Below the pieces are notes generated by a model. That model was not told where the DNA came from. It saw nothing but the letters and a program-made list of their open reading frames with translations, and made no database searches. A stretch of DNA of 64,000 bases from an uncultured Clostridium sp. Lineage in GTDB: Bacteria; Bacillota; Clostridia; Clostridiales; Clostridiaceae. Within the stretch, counting starts at the first letter, position 1. Every line of letters starts with the position of its first letter. Location: the NCBI RefSeq assembly GCF_910588715.1, contig NZ_CAJURG010000003.1, forward strand, positions 254,273 through 318,272. The letters run 5' to 3'. Positions 44,358 through 53,204 of this stretch are shown piece after piece. A program made the position numbers and the translations under genes.

Positions 44358-45248
44358 CTAAACAACTAAGAATTTTCTTAATGCAAATATACTTCCTATT
44401 GCTCCAACTACTATACCACCACCAACAAAAGATGCTAATAAAGTTGTTAAAACAAATTGTGGCTGTACTAAGTTTACTATAAACATAGATGAAACAATCC
44501 ACTTAAATACACCATTATATGCAAAGTATAATACTAAGCTTGATGCTAAAGAACCTATTGCACCAATTATTATACCTTCAATAACAAAAGGCCATCTAAT
44601 AAACCAGTCTGTTGCACCAACAAACTTCATTATTCCAACTTCTCTTCTTCTTGAGTATACTGTAAGTTTTATTGTATTCATTATTAAGAATACTGATACT
44701 CCAACAAATACTATAAATAATCCTATACCTACTATTTGTACTACATCAACAAACTTACTTATTGTATTAATTACATCTTGTTGATTTCCTATTCCTTCAA
44801 CACCAGTCATACTTTCAACTGATTTAGCAACCTCTTCTGCAAATGAAGGATCATTTAAATTAACAACAAACGAACTTGGTAATGGATTATTAGTTAAATC
44901 ATATCCTTCTAATAATCCAGCATTATTACCTAAATTTTCTTTTAAGCTTAAAAATGCTTCATCTTTAGATTCATATTTAACTTCACTAACCTGTGGGTTT
45001 TCCATTAACTTAATTTCTATTTCTTTTTGATCAACTAATTTTATATCATCTTTTAAATATACTTGGATTTGAATTTTAGATGCTACATCTTCTATACTTT
45101 TATTAAAATTTAATGCTAATAAAGTAAATGTACCAAAAACAAAAAAAGTTATTAATACAGTTATCATAGCAGCAATACTGATTGTCCTATTTCTTTTTAT
45201 GCTTTTTAAGGCATCAACTATAAAGTAATTTAACGTGCTAATTTTCAT
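44358..45248 (-). CDS. ftsX: Cell division ABC transporter permease FtsX
   Basis: The protein has a first helix (about 22-43), a large outside loop (about 45-165; VQIQVYLKDDIKLVDQKEIE, SSFVVNLNDPSF) and three C-terminal helices with the FtsX signature NTIKLTVYSRRREVGIMKFVGAT. FtsEX activates peptidoglycan hydrolases at the septum or lateral wall. An ORF extends to 45272, but the ATG at 45246-45248 (MKISTLNYF) has GGAAGGGG at proper spacing and overlaps the ftsE stop by 11 nt. Translational coupling with ftsE is therefore expected. Confidence 0.94.
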   Translation of the reverse strand: MKISTLNYFIVDALKSIKRNRTISIAAMITVLITFFVFGTFTLLALNFNKSIEDVASKIQIQVYLKDDIKLVDQKEIEIKLMENPQVSEVKYESKDEAFLSLKENLGNNAGLLEGYDLTNNPLPSSFVVNLNDPSFAEEVAKSVESMTGVEGIGNQQDVINTISKFVDVVQIVGIGLFIVFVGVSVFLIMNTIKLTVYSRRREVGIMKFVGATDWFIRWPFVIEGIIIGAIGSLASSLVLYFAYNGVFKWIVSSMFIVNLVQPQFVLTTLLASFVGGGIVVGAIGSIFALRKFLVV

Positions 45249-45924
45249 TTTCGTACATCCCCTTCCTATCATCTCTTACAACAATTCCTCTGTCAATAGC
45301 TATAACTCTCTTTTTCATATTATCTACTATGTCTTTTGCGTGAGTTGCCATTAGTATAGTTGTTCCAGATTTATTTATATCTTCTAATAATCCCATTATT
45401 TCATTTGCTGTTTCTGGGTCTAAGTTACCTGTAGGTTCGTCAGCTATTAAAACATCTGGATTATTAACTATTGCTCTTGCTAAAGATACTCTTTGTTGTT
45501 CTCCTCCAGATAATTCATTAGGAAACATTTTATATTTATGAGATAATCCAACTAAAGATAGCACCATTGGTACTCTTCTTCTAATTTCCTTTTGTGAAGC
45601 TTCTACTACTCTCATTGCAAATGCAACATTTTCATATACATTTAAAGTAGGTATTAATCTAAAATCTTGAAACACCATTCCTATTTTTCTTCTATAATAT
45701 GGTATTTGTTTTCTAGTAACAGTAGATAAATCTTTACCAGAAACTATAATTTCTCCCATTGTTGGATCTACTTCTTTTAATAACATTTTTATAAAAGTAG
45801 ATTTACCAGCACCAGATGGTCCAACTAAGAAAACAAAATCTCCTGAATTTATTTTTATATTTACATTTGATAATGCTTTAACATTATTCTCATATATCTT
45901 GGACACGTCCTTAAATTCTATCAT
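45238..45924 (-). CDS. ftsE: Cell division ATP-binding protein FtsE
   Basis: The 228-residue ABC ATPase has Walker A VGPSGAGKSTFIKML, signature ELSGGEQQRVSLARA and Walker B VLIADEPTGNLDPETA. VFQDFRLIPTLNVYENVAFAM is typical of FtsE. The start is taken at ATG 45922-45924 (MIEFKDVSK), 7 nt after AGAGGTG, not at the upstream GTG (45933). It overlaps ftsX and drives that permease to control wall hydrolases. Confidence 0.95.
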   Translation of the reverse strand: MIEFKDVSKIYENNVKALSNVNIKINSGDFVFLVGPSGAGKSTFIKMLLKEVDPTMGEIIVSGKDLSTVTRKQIPYYRRKIGMVFQDFRLIPTLNVYENVAFAMRVVEASQKEIRRRVPMVLSLVGLSHKYKMFPNELSGGEQQRVSLARAIVNNPDVLIADEPTGNLDPETANEIMGLLEDINKSGTTILMATHAKDIVDNMKKRVIAIDRGIVVRDDRKGMYENEN

Positions 45925-46032
45925 AAATAACACCTCTTACAACTTTAACTTTAAAAACTATACAGACATTATATCATACAAAAAGTCATAATACCAACAT
46001 TAAAGGCCTATTTTCCTAATTTTGCTACATTT

Positions 46033-46872
46033 TTATTGAAAATCTGCAAATCCTTTTCCTAAAACTTCTATTGATTCATTAACAGTTAAAAAGGCTTCTG
46101 GATCTATTTCTTTGACATCCTTTTTTAAAGATATAAATTCATTTGAGCTTAAAACTGTGTATATTATTTTTACATCACTTCCTGTATATCCACCATTTCC
46201 ATTAAGAACTGTACATCCTCTATCAATTTTTTTAATTATATGATTAACTATGGCCTTTTCTTTTGATGTTATTATAAATACTTGCTTACATCTATTAAAT
46301 CCATCTATAAATTTATCTATAACTAATCCAATTAATATTACACTAAAAAATCCAAACAATCCTTTATCTACACCAAATACACTAATAGCCATTATACAAA
46401 CAAGTGAATCTGTAATAAGTACAGATATCCCTATACCAATAGGTGTAAACTTACTAATAATTGCAGCTATAATACTAGTTCCACCAGTAGATGCTCCTTG
46501 ATGAAAAACAATTGCTGCACCCATTCCTAAAATTATTGATCCAAAAAAACTAGCTAAAAACATATTTTCAGTTAAAATTCCTGGAGTAAAAAATTTCTCA
46601 ATTACCCACATAAATACCGAAAGCATTACTGTTGCATAAATACTCTTTCCTCCAAAAGATTTTCCCAAAACAAGAAAAGCTAAAATAAAAAGAAAAATAT
46701 TAAGCACAAATACAACTATACTAGTATCTAAACCTACTAATTTATTTATTACTAATCCTATACCTGACACTCCACCTGCTGCTATATCACTAGGAAAGAA
46801 AAAATATTCTAATGCTAAGGCAGTTAATGCTATTCCTATAGTTGTAAGTAAATATTCTTTAATCTTTTGCAT
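46033..46872 (-). CDS. YitT family membrane protein (copy 1)
   Basis: This 279-residue protein of the YitT/YvjA family has five or six membrane helices in the DUF161 part, including the glycine-rich FFPSDIAAGGVSGIGLVIN at about 25-43 and HQGASTGGTSIIAAII. A C-terminal DUF2179 cytosolic domain starts near 205 (QVFIITSKEKAIVNHIIKKIDRGCTVLNGNGGYTG). The molecular function is not known. It follows a paralogue by 25 nt in the same direction. YvjA is near ftsEX-minJ in B. subtilis as well. Confidence 0.85.
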   Translation of the reverse strand: MQKIKEYLLTTIGIALTALALEYFFFPSDIAAGGVSGIGLVINKLVGLDTSIVVFVLNIFLFILAFLVLGKSFGGKSIYATVMLSVFMWVIEKFFTPGILTENMFLASFFGSIILGMGAAIVFHQGASTGGTSIIAAIISKFTPIGIGISVLITDSLVCIMAISVFGVDKGLFGFFSVILIGLVIDKFIDGFNRCKQVFIITSKEKAIVNHIIKKIDRGCTVLNGNGGYTGSDVKIIYTVLSSNEFISLKKDVKEIDPEAFLTVNESIEVLGKGFADFQ

Positions 46873-46897
46873 AATTATCTCCTATCGTTTTTTAATT

Positions 46898-47746
46898 TTA
46901 ATCATCATCTATACCCTTGAATCCTTCTCCCATAACTTCATGAACTTCTCCAACCGTTATAAAAGCATTTTTATCAATACCACTAATGTGGTTTTTTAAT
47001 TTTATAAATTCACTTCTATCTAAAACTGTATATAATAAAGATGTATCATTTCCAGTAAAAGCACCAACTCCTTTTATAAAAGTACACCCCCTTTCCAAAT
47101 CATTTAATATATAATTACTTATTTCTTTATTTTTAGGGCTTATTATTGTAATTTCACTTTTAACCTTAAATCCAGCTATTATTTTGTCTATAACAACTCC
47201 ATTTATTATAACAGCTAATAATCCATATAATCCAATATCAATACCAAAAGTTATAGCTCCTAATAGAGTAACTAAAAAATCAACCATAAGCAATGATTTA
47301 CCTATATCAACATGGAAAAATTTATTTAAAATCTTAGCTATTATATCTGTTCCACCACTTGAAGCATTAGCATTAAATACTATCGCCATTCCTCCAGCTG
47401 ATATTAGAGTTCCAAATATAGTTGCAAGCATTAAATCACTTGTTACTGTAAAGTGAAAAAAAGTTTGCATTATCCACATAGATGTTGATAATAAAAGACT
47501 ACAATATATACTCTTAGCCCCAAACTTAGCTCCTATTACTATTAATGCAATTACAAATAAAACAGCATCCATAATTAAAACAAGCGGTCCAATTGATATA
47601 AATGGTATGTAATGATTTATAACAATTGCTAATCCTGTTATTCCTCCTGCTGCAATATTATTAGGATCAAAAAAATACACTACGGATATTGCAACTAAAA
47701 GTATTCCAATAGTTATTAATAAAAAATCTTTTAAATTTTTATTCAT
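46898..47746 (-). CDS. YitT family membrane protein (copy 2)
   Basis: The 282-residue protein repeats the layout of its neighbour: helices with FFDPNNIAAGGITGLAIVIN (about 25-44) and FNANASSGGTDIIAKIL. The DUF2179 domain is EITIISPKNKEISNYILNDLERGCTFIKGVGAFTG. The pair arose by an old tandem duplication, since their DNA no longer shows long identical stretches. It is the first gene of the pair and is preceded by about 190 nt that include a terminator for the transketolase genes. Confidence 0.85.
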   Translation of the reverse strand: MNKNLKDFLLITIGILLVAISVVYFFDPNNIAAGGITGLAIVINHYIPFISIGPLVLIMDAVLFVIALIVIGAKFGAKSIYCSLLLSTSMWIMQTFFHFTVTSDLMLATIFGTLISAGGMAIVFNANASSGGTDIIAKILNKFFHVDIGKSLLMVDFLVTLLGAITFGIDIGLYGLLAVIINGVVIDKIIAGFKVKSEITIISPKNKEISNYILNDLERGCTFIKGVGAFTGNDTSLLYTVLDRSEFIKLKNHISGIDKNAFITVGEVHEVMGEGFKGIDDD

Positions 47747-47873
47747 AAAAATACTCCTTACAATTTTAAACTACTTGTATTATTTTTCCTCACTCCATAT
47801 TTTTTATCCTAGTTGATTTAATATCCTTAATCATTATATTCAACTTTAATCAAGTATGATTTTTTAGCATAAA

Positions 47874-47900
47874 AAAACTGCGACTTAAAATCGCAGTTTT
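47874..47900 (-). terminator. Terminator of the split transketolase operon
   Basis: AAAACTGCGA (47874-47883) / TCGCAGTTTT (47891-47900), continuing TTT on the minus strand. Confidence 0.88.
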
Positions 47901-47934
47901 AGTGGTAAATAGCTGTTTTGTGGTATATAATAAT

Positions 47935-48879
47935 CTATTTTTTTAGGGTAATTGCTTGTTTAACTTTATTTACTATATCTTTTGATGTTAAGTTATATGC
48001 CTTTAATAATTCATCTGGCTTTCCACTTTCACCAAAAGTATCGTTAATTCCAACCTTTAAAACTGGTACTGGATAATTTTCAGTAATAACTTCTGAAACT
48101 GCTGAACCTAATCCACCAATAATGCTATGCTCTTCAGCAGTTACTATAACACCTGTTTCTTTAGCAGACTTTATAATTAATTCAGTGTCTAAAGGCTTTA
48201 TTGTATGTATATTTACAATCTTAGCATCAATTCCTTCTTTTGCTAAAATATCTTTTGCTTCTATTGCAGCATCAACCATTATTCCTGTTGCAATTATAGT
48301 AACGTCTCTACCTTCTGATACTACAACACCTTTTCCTAATTCGAATTTGTAAGTGCTTTCATCATTTATAACATTAACAGCAGCTCTTCCTAATCTTACA
48401 TAGCAAGGTCCATCATACTTAGCTATAGCCTTGATTGCAGCCATAGTTTCAACTGCATCTGCTGGTGAAATAACTACCATGTTTGGTATGCTTCTCATTA
48501 ATGATAAATCTTCAACAGTTTGATGAGATGCACCATCTTCTCCAACTGTTAAACCTGCATGAGTGGCACAAACTTTAACATTTAATTTTGGATAACAAAT
48601 TGAATTTCTTATTTGCTCAAATGCTCTACCTGCAGCAAACATTGCAAATGTACTTACAAAAGGAATTTTTCCACAAGTTGATAATCCTGCTGCAACTCCC
48701 ATCATATTTCCTTCAGCAATACCCATGTTAAAGAATCTTTCTGGAGAAACTGCTTTAAAATCTGCTGTTTTAGTAGATTTAGATAAATCTGCATCTAATA
48801 CTACTACATTTTCATTTTCTCTTGCTAATTCTGCTAATGCTTTTCCATATGCTTCTCTTGTAGCGATTTTCTTACTCAT
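47935..48879 (-). CDS. Transketolase, C-terminal subunit
   Basis: The 314-residue protein corresponds to the pyrimidine-binding and C-terminal domains of transketolase: RFFNMGIAEGNMMGVAAGLS with the catalytic Glu, CATHAGLTVGEDGASHQTVEDL and the C-terminal VVTAEEHSIIGGLGSAVSE. Together with the N-terminal subunit encoded just upstream it forms a heteromeric enzyme that moves two-carbon units in the pentose phosphate pathway. The two genes share one base at 48879 (TAATG), so translation is coupled. Split transketolases are normal in clostridia. Confidence 0.92.
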   Translation of the reverse strand: MSKKIATREAYGKALAELARENENVVVLDADLSKSTKTADFKAVSPERFFNMGIAEGNMMGVAAGLSTCGKIPFVSTFAMFAAGRAFEQIRNSICYPKLNVKVCATHAGLTVGEDGASHQTVEDLSLMRSIPNMVVISPADAVETMAAIKAIAKYDGPCYVRLGRAAVNVINDESTYKFELGKGVVVSEGRDVTIIATGIMVDAAIEAKDILAKEGIDAKIVNIHTIKPLDTELIIKSAKETGVIVTAEEHSIIGGLGSAVSEVITENYPVPVLKVGINDTFGESGKPDELLKAYNLTSKDIVNKVKQAITLKK

Positions 48880-49703
48880 TATCTGTCTCCTCCAATCTCA
48901 GCTAAAGCTTTTTCACATTGCTCTTTACTTGGTGCTGTACCATGCCATCCTGCTTCATTTTCCATAAATGATACACCTTTTCCTTTAACAGTTTTACATA
49001 TAATAACCGTTGGCATACCCTTACATGATTTTGCCTTTTCTATAGCATCTATTATTTCATCATAATTATGTCCATCAATAACCAAAGTATTCCATCCAAA
49101 TGCTTCAAACTTTTTATCTATTGGTGATGGATTCATAACCTCTTCTATATTTCCATCTATTTGTAATCCATTAAAATCTACAAAGGCAGTTAAATTATCT
49201 AATTTATAATGAGCTGCGCACATAGAAGCTTCCCATACTTGACCTTCTTCTAATTCACCATCACCTAAAATAGTATAAACTCTATATGACTTATTATCTA
49301 TTTTTCCTGCTAATGCCATTCCTACAGCTGAAGAAATCCCCTGACCTAAAGAACCAGTTGACATATCTATTCCAGGTAAACATTTCATACTTGGATGACC
49401 TTGTAATCTTGATCCAAGCTTTCTTAAAGTATTTAGCTCTTCTACTGGAAAAAATCCTTTTCTTGCTAATGCACTATATAAAACTGGGGCAGCATGACCT
49501 TTTGATAATACAAATCTATCTCTATCCGGATTTTTTGGATTGCTTGCATCTATATTCATTTCTTTAAAGAAAAGAGTAGTTACAATATCAGTTGCTGATA
49601 AAGATCCACCTGGATGTCCTGATGCTGATTCTGTTAACATTGAAACTATATCTTTTCTTATTAATTTAGATATTGATTTTAATTCTTCTATATTATTAAT
49701 CAT
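48879..49703 (-). CDS. Transketolase, N-terminal subunit
   Basis: The 274-residue protein carries the thiamine diphosphate-binding domain: SASGHPGGSLSATDIVTTLFF, DRFVLSKGHAAPVLYSALA, STGSLGQGISSAVGMALA and GDGELEEGQVWEA with the cofactor motif GDG(x)nN. It ends in KTVKGKGVSFMENEAGWHG. It precedes the C-terminal subunit gene without a gap. The region upstream (49704-49916) is AT-rich and shows no gene. Confidence 0.93.
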   Translation of the reverse strand: MINNIEELKSISKLIRKDIVSMLTESASGHPGGSLSATDIVTTLFFKEMNIDASNPKNPDRDRFVLSKGHAAPVLYSALARKGFFPVEELNTLRKLGSRLQGHPSMKCLPGIDMSTGSLGQGISSAVGMALAGKIDNKSYRVYTILGDGELEEGQVWEASMCAAHYKLDNLTAFVDFNGLQIDGNIEEVMNPSPIDKKFEAFGWNTLVIDGHNYDEIIDAIEKAKSCKGMPTVIICKTVKGKGVSFMENEAGWHGTAPSKEQCEKALAEIGGDR

Positions 49704-49916
49704 TTAAAAGCCTCCATTTTAATAATTTATATTAATATATTCTATTATACTCTTGAATTATGTAAATTAATCAAATTTATTTTAATATGTAAATTAACCA
49801 ACTCCATTTTAACATAATAGATTTCATTTGTATACACTATTTTTTATTAAAGTATACTTTATTTATTTTTAATTGTATATCACATTTATGATTATTATAA
49901 GTATCAAATAAAAAAT

Positions 49917-49947
49917 AAAAAGACAAAGCAATTCTACTTTGTCTTTT
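49917..49947 (-). terminator. Terminator of the endoAI-endoA operon
   Basis: AAAAGACAAAG (ending 49928) / CTTTGTCTTTT (49937-49947), 20 nt past the toxin stop codon. Confidence 0.85.
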
Positions 49948-49966
49948 CATCTATTAAATACAATAT

Positions 49967-50320
49967 TTAAGCTAGACTTATACTTATAAGTAATGATTTA
50001 TCTACTTTTTTCATATCCGCTTCTGTCATATGACCTATTTTTTCTTTAAGTCTTTTTTTATCTAGAGTTCTTATTTGCTCTAATAAAACAACAGAATCTC
50101 TATTTAACCCATATTCCTCTGATGAAATCTCTACATGTGTTGGAAGCTTGGCTTTATTAATTTGAGAAGTTATAGCAGCTACTATTACTGTAGGACTATA
50201 CTTATTCCCTATATCATTTTGTATAATAATTACTGGCCTAATTCCACCTTGCTCAGAGCCTATAACAGGACTTAAATCTGCATAAAAAATATCCCCTCTT
50301 TTTACAACCATAGTCGTCAT
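49967..50320 (-). CDS. ndoA: EndoA/MazF-type mRNA interferase toxin
   Basis: The protein MTTMVVKRGDIFYADLSPVIGSEQGGIRPVIIIQNDIGNKYSPT closely follows B. subtilis NdoA, an ACA/UACAU-type endoribonuclease. The conserved Arg of GGIRP and Thr of AAITSQ, plus KLPTHVEI, are present. A longer frame to 50347 overlaps the antitoxin gene. I choose the ATG at 50318-50320 (a further ATG is at 50309-50311), just past the antitoxin stop with GGAG upstream. It should act in the cytoplasm and be neutralised by the product of the preceding gene. Confidence 0.9.
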   Translation of the reverse strand: MTTMVVKRGDIFYADLSPVIGSEQGGIRPVIIIQNDIGNKYSPTVIVAAITSQINKAKLPTHVEISSEEYGLNRDSVVLLEQIRTLDKKRLKEKIGHMTEADMKKVDKSLLISISLA

Positions 50321-50328
50321 TAAAAATA

Positions 50329-50589
50329 TCACACTCCGCAAAGCCATTTCTCATATTCATTTATATCATCAAATTTGTATTTAAGTGACCTTTGTGATGA
50401 ATTAGCATCGTATGAAAGTTCTAAATTAATTTTCGACATTTCTTTATAGCCATTTTTCATTAATTCAAAAAACTTACTTGCTTCATTCTCCTCACTATAT
50501 ACTATTAAACTATCTTTAATAAATTTACTACTTTTTTCAAAATCATTTTTAAATTTACAGATTATTGTATTATCTATTTTTTTTGACAT
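50329..50589 (-). CDS. EndoAI/MazE-type antitoxin
   Basis: The 86-residue protein is directly upstream of the EndoA gene, with 8 nt between them. Its middle part LMKNGYKEMSKINLELSYDA parallels the toxin-binding LMRRGYMEMAKINLNIASEA of B. subtilis EndoAI. The N-terminal part (MSKKIDNTIICKFKNDFEKSSKFIKDS) is more divergent but could be a ribbon-helix-helix fold. It should bind EndoA and repress its own promoter. The ATG follows AGGAGGTC at normal spacing. Confidence 0.78.
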   Translation of the reverse strand: MSKKIDNTIICKFKNDFEKSSKFIKDSLIVYSEENEASKFFELMKNGYKEMSKINLELSYDANSSQRSLKYKFDDINEYEKWLCGV

Positions 50590-50893
50590 ATTTGACCTCC
50601 TAGGAGTTCTATTTGGAATGTAATAAGAAAATTATATTTCAAAATATGTCATTTTGCAAATAGAAATGTCACTATCTGTATAAAATTTATATTTTTTTAC
50701 AAAAAACTAATCTTTTATGAGTATATTTTTAATTATTATTTCTAAAATAATTAATATGTACTTAGATTATCACCACAATTAATACAACTTGATTTAACTA
50801 AATACTACACTGGCTAAATTTTCTTTGTACTATTTATCTCTATTTAATCATTTGTTTCTTATGTTCTTATCTTATTTAAACTTTGTATAACGA

Positions 50894-50915
50894 ATACTGA
50901 ATTTATATTCAGTAT
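50894..50915 (-). terminator. Candidate terminator after the GerS/LolA-like gene
   Basis: ATACTGAAT (50894-50902) / ATTCAGTAT (50907-50915). The T-run on the minus strand is poor. The rest of 50590-50937 holds no gene that I can see; in related clostridia an alanine racemase gene (alr) often lies at this place. Confidence 0.45.
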
Positions 50916-50937
50916 CCATATTTTATTTTTAAAAAAA

Positions 50938-51546
50938 CTAGTTAAATAAATTTTCATCAATATCTTTAACTATTTTAAAATCTTCATAAACTATTCTTAC
51001 AGAATCATTTCCATCTTTATCATAAATTATAATTCCAATAGGAGTTCTAAGCTTTTTATTAATAAAAATTCTTGCACTATTAAAATGCTCATTATTTAAA
51101 AACAATTCTGTATCTACTTGTATATATATTTTATCTCCCCACTCTTCTTGTCCCTCTTTTACTGAGTCACTTATTAATGGATAAGATAATATGTTATTCA
51201 TAAATGCTATCGAGTGAAGTATGTCCATGTTGCTTTCAATTACATATTCACCAGTAGATGAATTATCTTTTACATAAATTCCATCAGCTTTATAAATTTT
51301 AACTTTATCATTAAACTCAACCCTTACCCCTTTATCTTTTGAATAATATTGAAATGTATCTTCTCTCTCTTCTCCTTTGCTATTCTTAACTATGTACTCA
51401 ACTTTTGTTTCATAACATTTAATATTTTTTAAATCTCTAATTATATCCTCATTGTTTGGCGAAACCATTCCTCTAAATATAACAACAAGAAAAATAGATA
51501 TAAAAGGTATGATTAGTAATAATGTTATAATAATTTTTTTCTTCAT
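50938..51546 (-). CDS. Membrane-anchored LolA-like protein, possibly GerS-related
   Basis: The product of about 202 residues has an N-terminal membrane helix (KKKIIITLLLIIPFISIFLVVIF) and a mostly beta-strand outside domain (YETKVEYIVKNSKGEE, VRVEFNDKVKIYKADGIYVKD, ARIFINKKLRTPIGIIIYDKDG) of the LolA-like type. GerS of C. difficile, a lipoprotein needed for cortex hydrolysis in germination, is a distant candidate relative. No lipobox cysteine is present here. The start is ATG 51544-51546 (MKKKIII) after GGAGGATCT; an upstream in-frame start adds six residues. It lies about 120 nt downstream of acpS. Confidence 0.6.
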   Translation of the reverse strand: MKKKIIITLLLIIPFISIFLVVIFRGMVSPNNEDIIRDLKNIKCYETKVEYIVKNSKGEEREDTFQYYSKDKGVRVEFNDKVKIYKADGIYVKDNSSTGEYVIESNMDILHSIAFMNNILSYPLISDSVKEGQEEWGDKIYIQVDTELFLNNEHFNSARIFINKKLRTPIGIIIYDKDGNDSVRIVYEDFKIVKDIDENLFN

Positions 51547-51667
51547 AGATCCTCCAATAACCACTATTTCATTATTACTAATATTAAATAACTATATATT
51601 TTATTCTTAATTTATCATTAAGCTGCTTAAAAAAATATTATTTATGTTAATTTTTACTATATAAATA

Positions 51668-52048
51668 TTATGTAGGTTGATGTGACTCTAGTACTACAAA
51701 TGCAATTGCACAACTTCTATTATGAGAAATAGAAACATTAAATTTATAATTATTAGATTTTATTAATTCTTTTACCTTATTAGATACCTCTACAAAAGGT
51801 TTACCTAATTCATCTCTAAATACTTCTATATCACTTAAAGAAAATCCCCTTACACCAGTTCCTATAGCCTTGCTCACTGATTCTTTTACTGCAAAATTAC
51901 CTGCAATACTCTCTGCTCTAAAATTTATTTTAGCTAATTCTTTAAGTTCTCTCTTAGTAAATATTTTTTCTAAAAACATTGGTGTATTGTTTATCGCCTT
52001 CTCTATTCTGTCTATTTCTATTATGTCTGTTCCAATTCCCAATATCAT
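51668..52048 (-). CDS. acpS: Holo-[acyl-carrier-protein] synthase
   Basis: The 126-residue enzyme attaches 4'-phosphopantetheine from coenzyme A to apo-ACP. MILGIGTDIIEIDRIEKAI holds the metal-binding Asp; FAVKESVSKAIGTGVRGFSLSDIEV carries the catalytic Glu-Lys block. VSISHNRSCAIAFVV ends the fold. The length and order are standard. It precedes the GerS/LolA-like gene and the endoAI-endoA pair on the same strand, a typical clostridial neighbourhood. Confidence 0.94.
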   Translation of the reverse strand: MILGIGTDIIEIDRIEKAINNTPMFLEKIFTKRELKELAKINFRAESIAGNFAVKESVSKAIGTGVRGFSLSDIEVFRDELGKPFVEVSNKVKELIKSNNYKFNVSISHNRSCAIAFVVLESHQPT

Positions 52049-52137
52049 TAAATCACCTCTTTTGTTAAACTATACATCCATAAGGATAATTTAATTATCT
52101 TTTGTATTGTTACCTTATGTAAATATAATCTTAGAAA

Positions 52138-52437
52138 TTAAAATTCAGCCGCACATAAATCCGAATATTCACCAACTATATCAACTAAGTGAATAGGAGA
52201 AACTAAATTATTAAATAATAATACTAATATATCGTTTGCTTTTTTTTCTTCAATAGCAACTAAACTTACATAATCTCTTTCTAAGTTAATTACTTCCCCA
52301 TCATTAAAGTCTTGTCTTTCAATTTCTATACCAAAAGCTTGTCTATTTCTTATCATTTTTTCAGTCATTCTATAAATATATTTAACTTCTCTCTCATCAA
52401 TATTAACAATCTCGCTTAATGTTTTATTTATCTTCAT
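52138..52437 (-). CDS. Conserved hypothetical protein, 99 aa
   Basis: A small soluble protein, MKINKTLSEIVNIDEREVKY at the start, rich in acidic residues, with a hydrophobic patch ANDILVLLFNNLVSPIHLVDIVG. No motif that I recognise and no membrane helix. The ATG follows a GGAGGGATAAGGC-type ribosome site. It lies about 90 nt upstream of acpS on the same strand and 285 nt from ssb. The gap 52438-52683 is AT-rich with no gene visible. Confidence 0.6.
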   Translation of the reverse strand: MKINKTLSEIVNIDEREVKYIYRMTEKMIRNRQAFGIEIERQDFNDGEVINLERDYVSLVAIEEKKANDILVLLFNNLVSPIHLVDIVGEYSDLCAAEF

Positions 52438-52683
52438 ACTGCCTTATCCCTCCACATATTATTAATAATTAATTAATAATTAAACAATAACATAAATTAA
52501 ATTAAAATTATGTCAAATGGTGGAGTCGCTAAAAATAAAATTTTCCTTACTATTCAACATAATTGTAATTTATTACACTTTTTTTATTGAATATTATAAA
52601 TTTACTTATTAATCATGTTATTTAAAAGGTTAAAATAATTGTCGAAAACTATAATCGCAGAAAAAAACTTATTATATAATATA

Positions 52684-52716
52684 AAAATAAAGATTGCTAA
52701 AAGCAATCTTTATTTT
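52684..52716 (-). terminator. Terminator of ssb
   Basis: A 14-bp stem, AAAATAAAGATTGC (52684-52697) / 52703-52716, directly past the ssb stop codon. Confidence 0.88.
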
Positions 52717-52722
52717 TATAAT

Positions 52723-53082
52723 TTATTCTTCACCAATAACTTCATTATTTTCTCTAACTTCTCTTTTGTTTCCAACAAATTTAAAATCTTCGGCAACAAC
52801 TTCTGCTATATATTTTTTATTTCCTTGTTTATCTTCATAACTTCCTGTTTTTAGTCTTCCACTTAAACTAATATAGCTTCCTTTAGTCATGTATTTACAT
52901 ACTACTTCAGCTTTTCTTCCCCATATAGTTACAGGAATTAAATCAGCTTTTCTAGTTCCATCAGCAGATTTAAAATTTCTATCTACCGCAATTATGAACC
53001 TTGTAAAAACTTTTTCACCATTATCTATAGTTTTTAGTTCAGGGTCCTTTATAAGTTTTCCTAATAATACTATTTTATTCAT
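52723..53082 (-). CDS. ssb: Short single-stranded DNA-binding protein
   Basis: The 119-residue protein is an OB-fold SSB: MNKIVLLGKLIKDPELKTIDNG, then FTRFIIAVDRNFK, DLIPVTIWGRKAEVVCKYMTKGSYISLSGRL and KYIAEVVAEDFKFV. The C-terminus (REVRENNEVIGEE) is acidic but lacks the hydrophobic DDDLPF-type tip that recruits partner proteins. It is therefore likely a second, accessory SSB (SsbB-like), with the housekeeping SSB encoded elsewhere with rpsF/rpsR. It has its own terminator and appears to be a single-gene unit. Confidence 0.88.
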   Translation of the reverse strand: MNKIVLLGKLIKDPELKTIDNGEKVFTRFIIAVDRNFKSADGTRKADLIPVTIWGRKAEVVCKYMTKGSYISLSGRLKTGSYEDKQGNKKYIAEVVAEDFKFVGNKREVRENNEVIGEE

Positions 53083-53204
53083 TTAATTACACCTCCTGAA
53101 TACTTCATCTTTGAGTATAACCACTTCATTTTTTTCTATTCATTGGAAATTTATAATTATAATGATATTTCTAAAATATTATTAGATTCAATATTTATTT
53201 AAAA

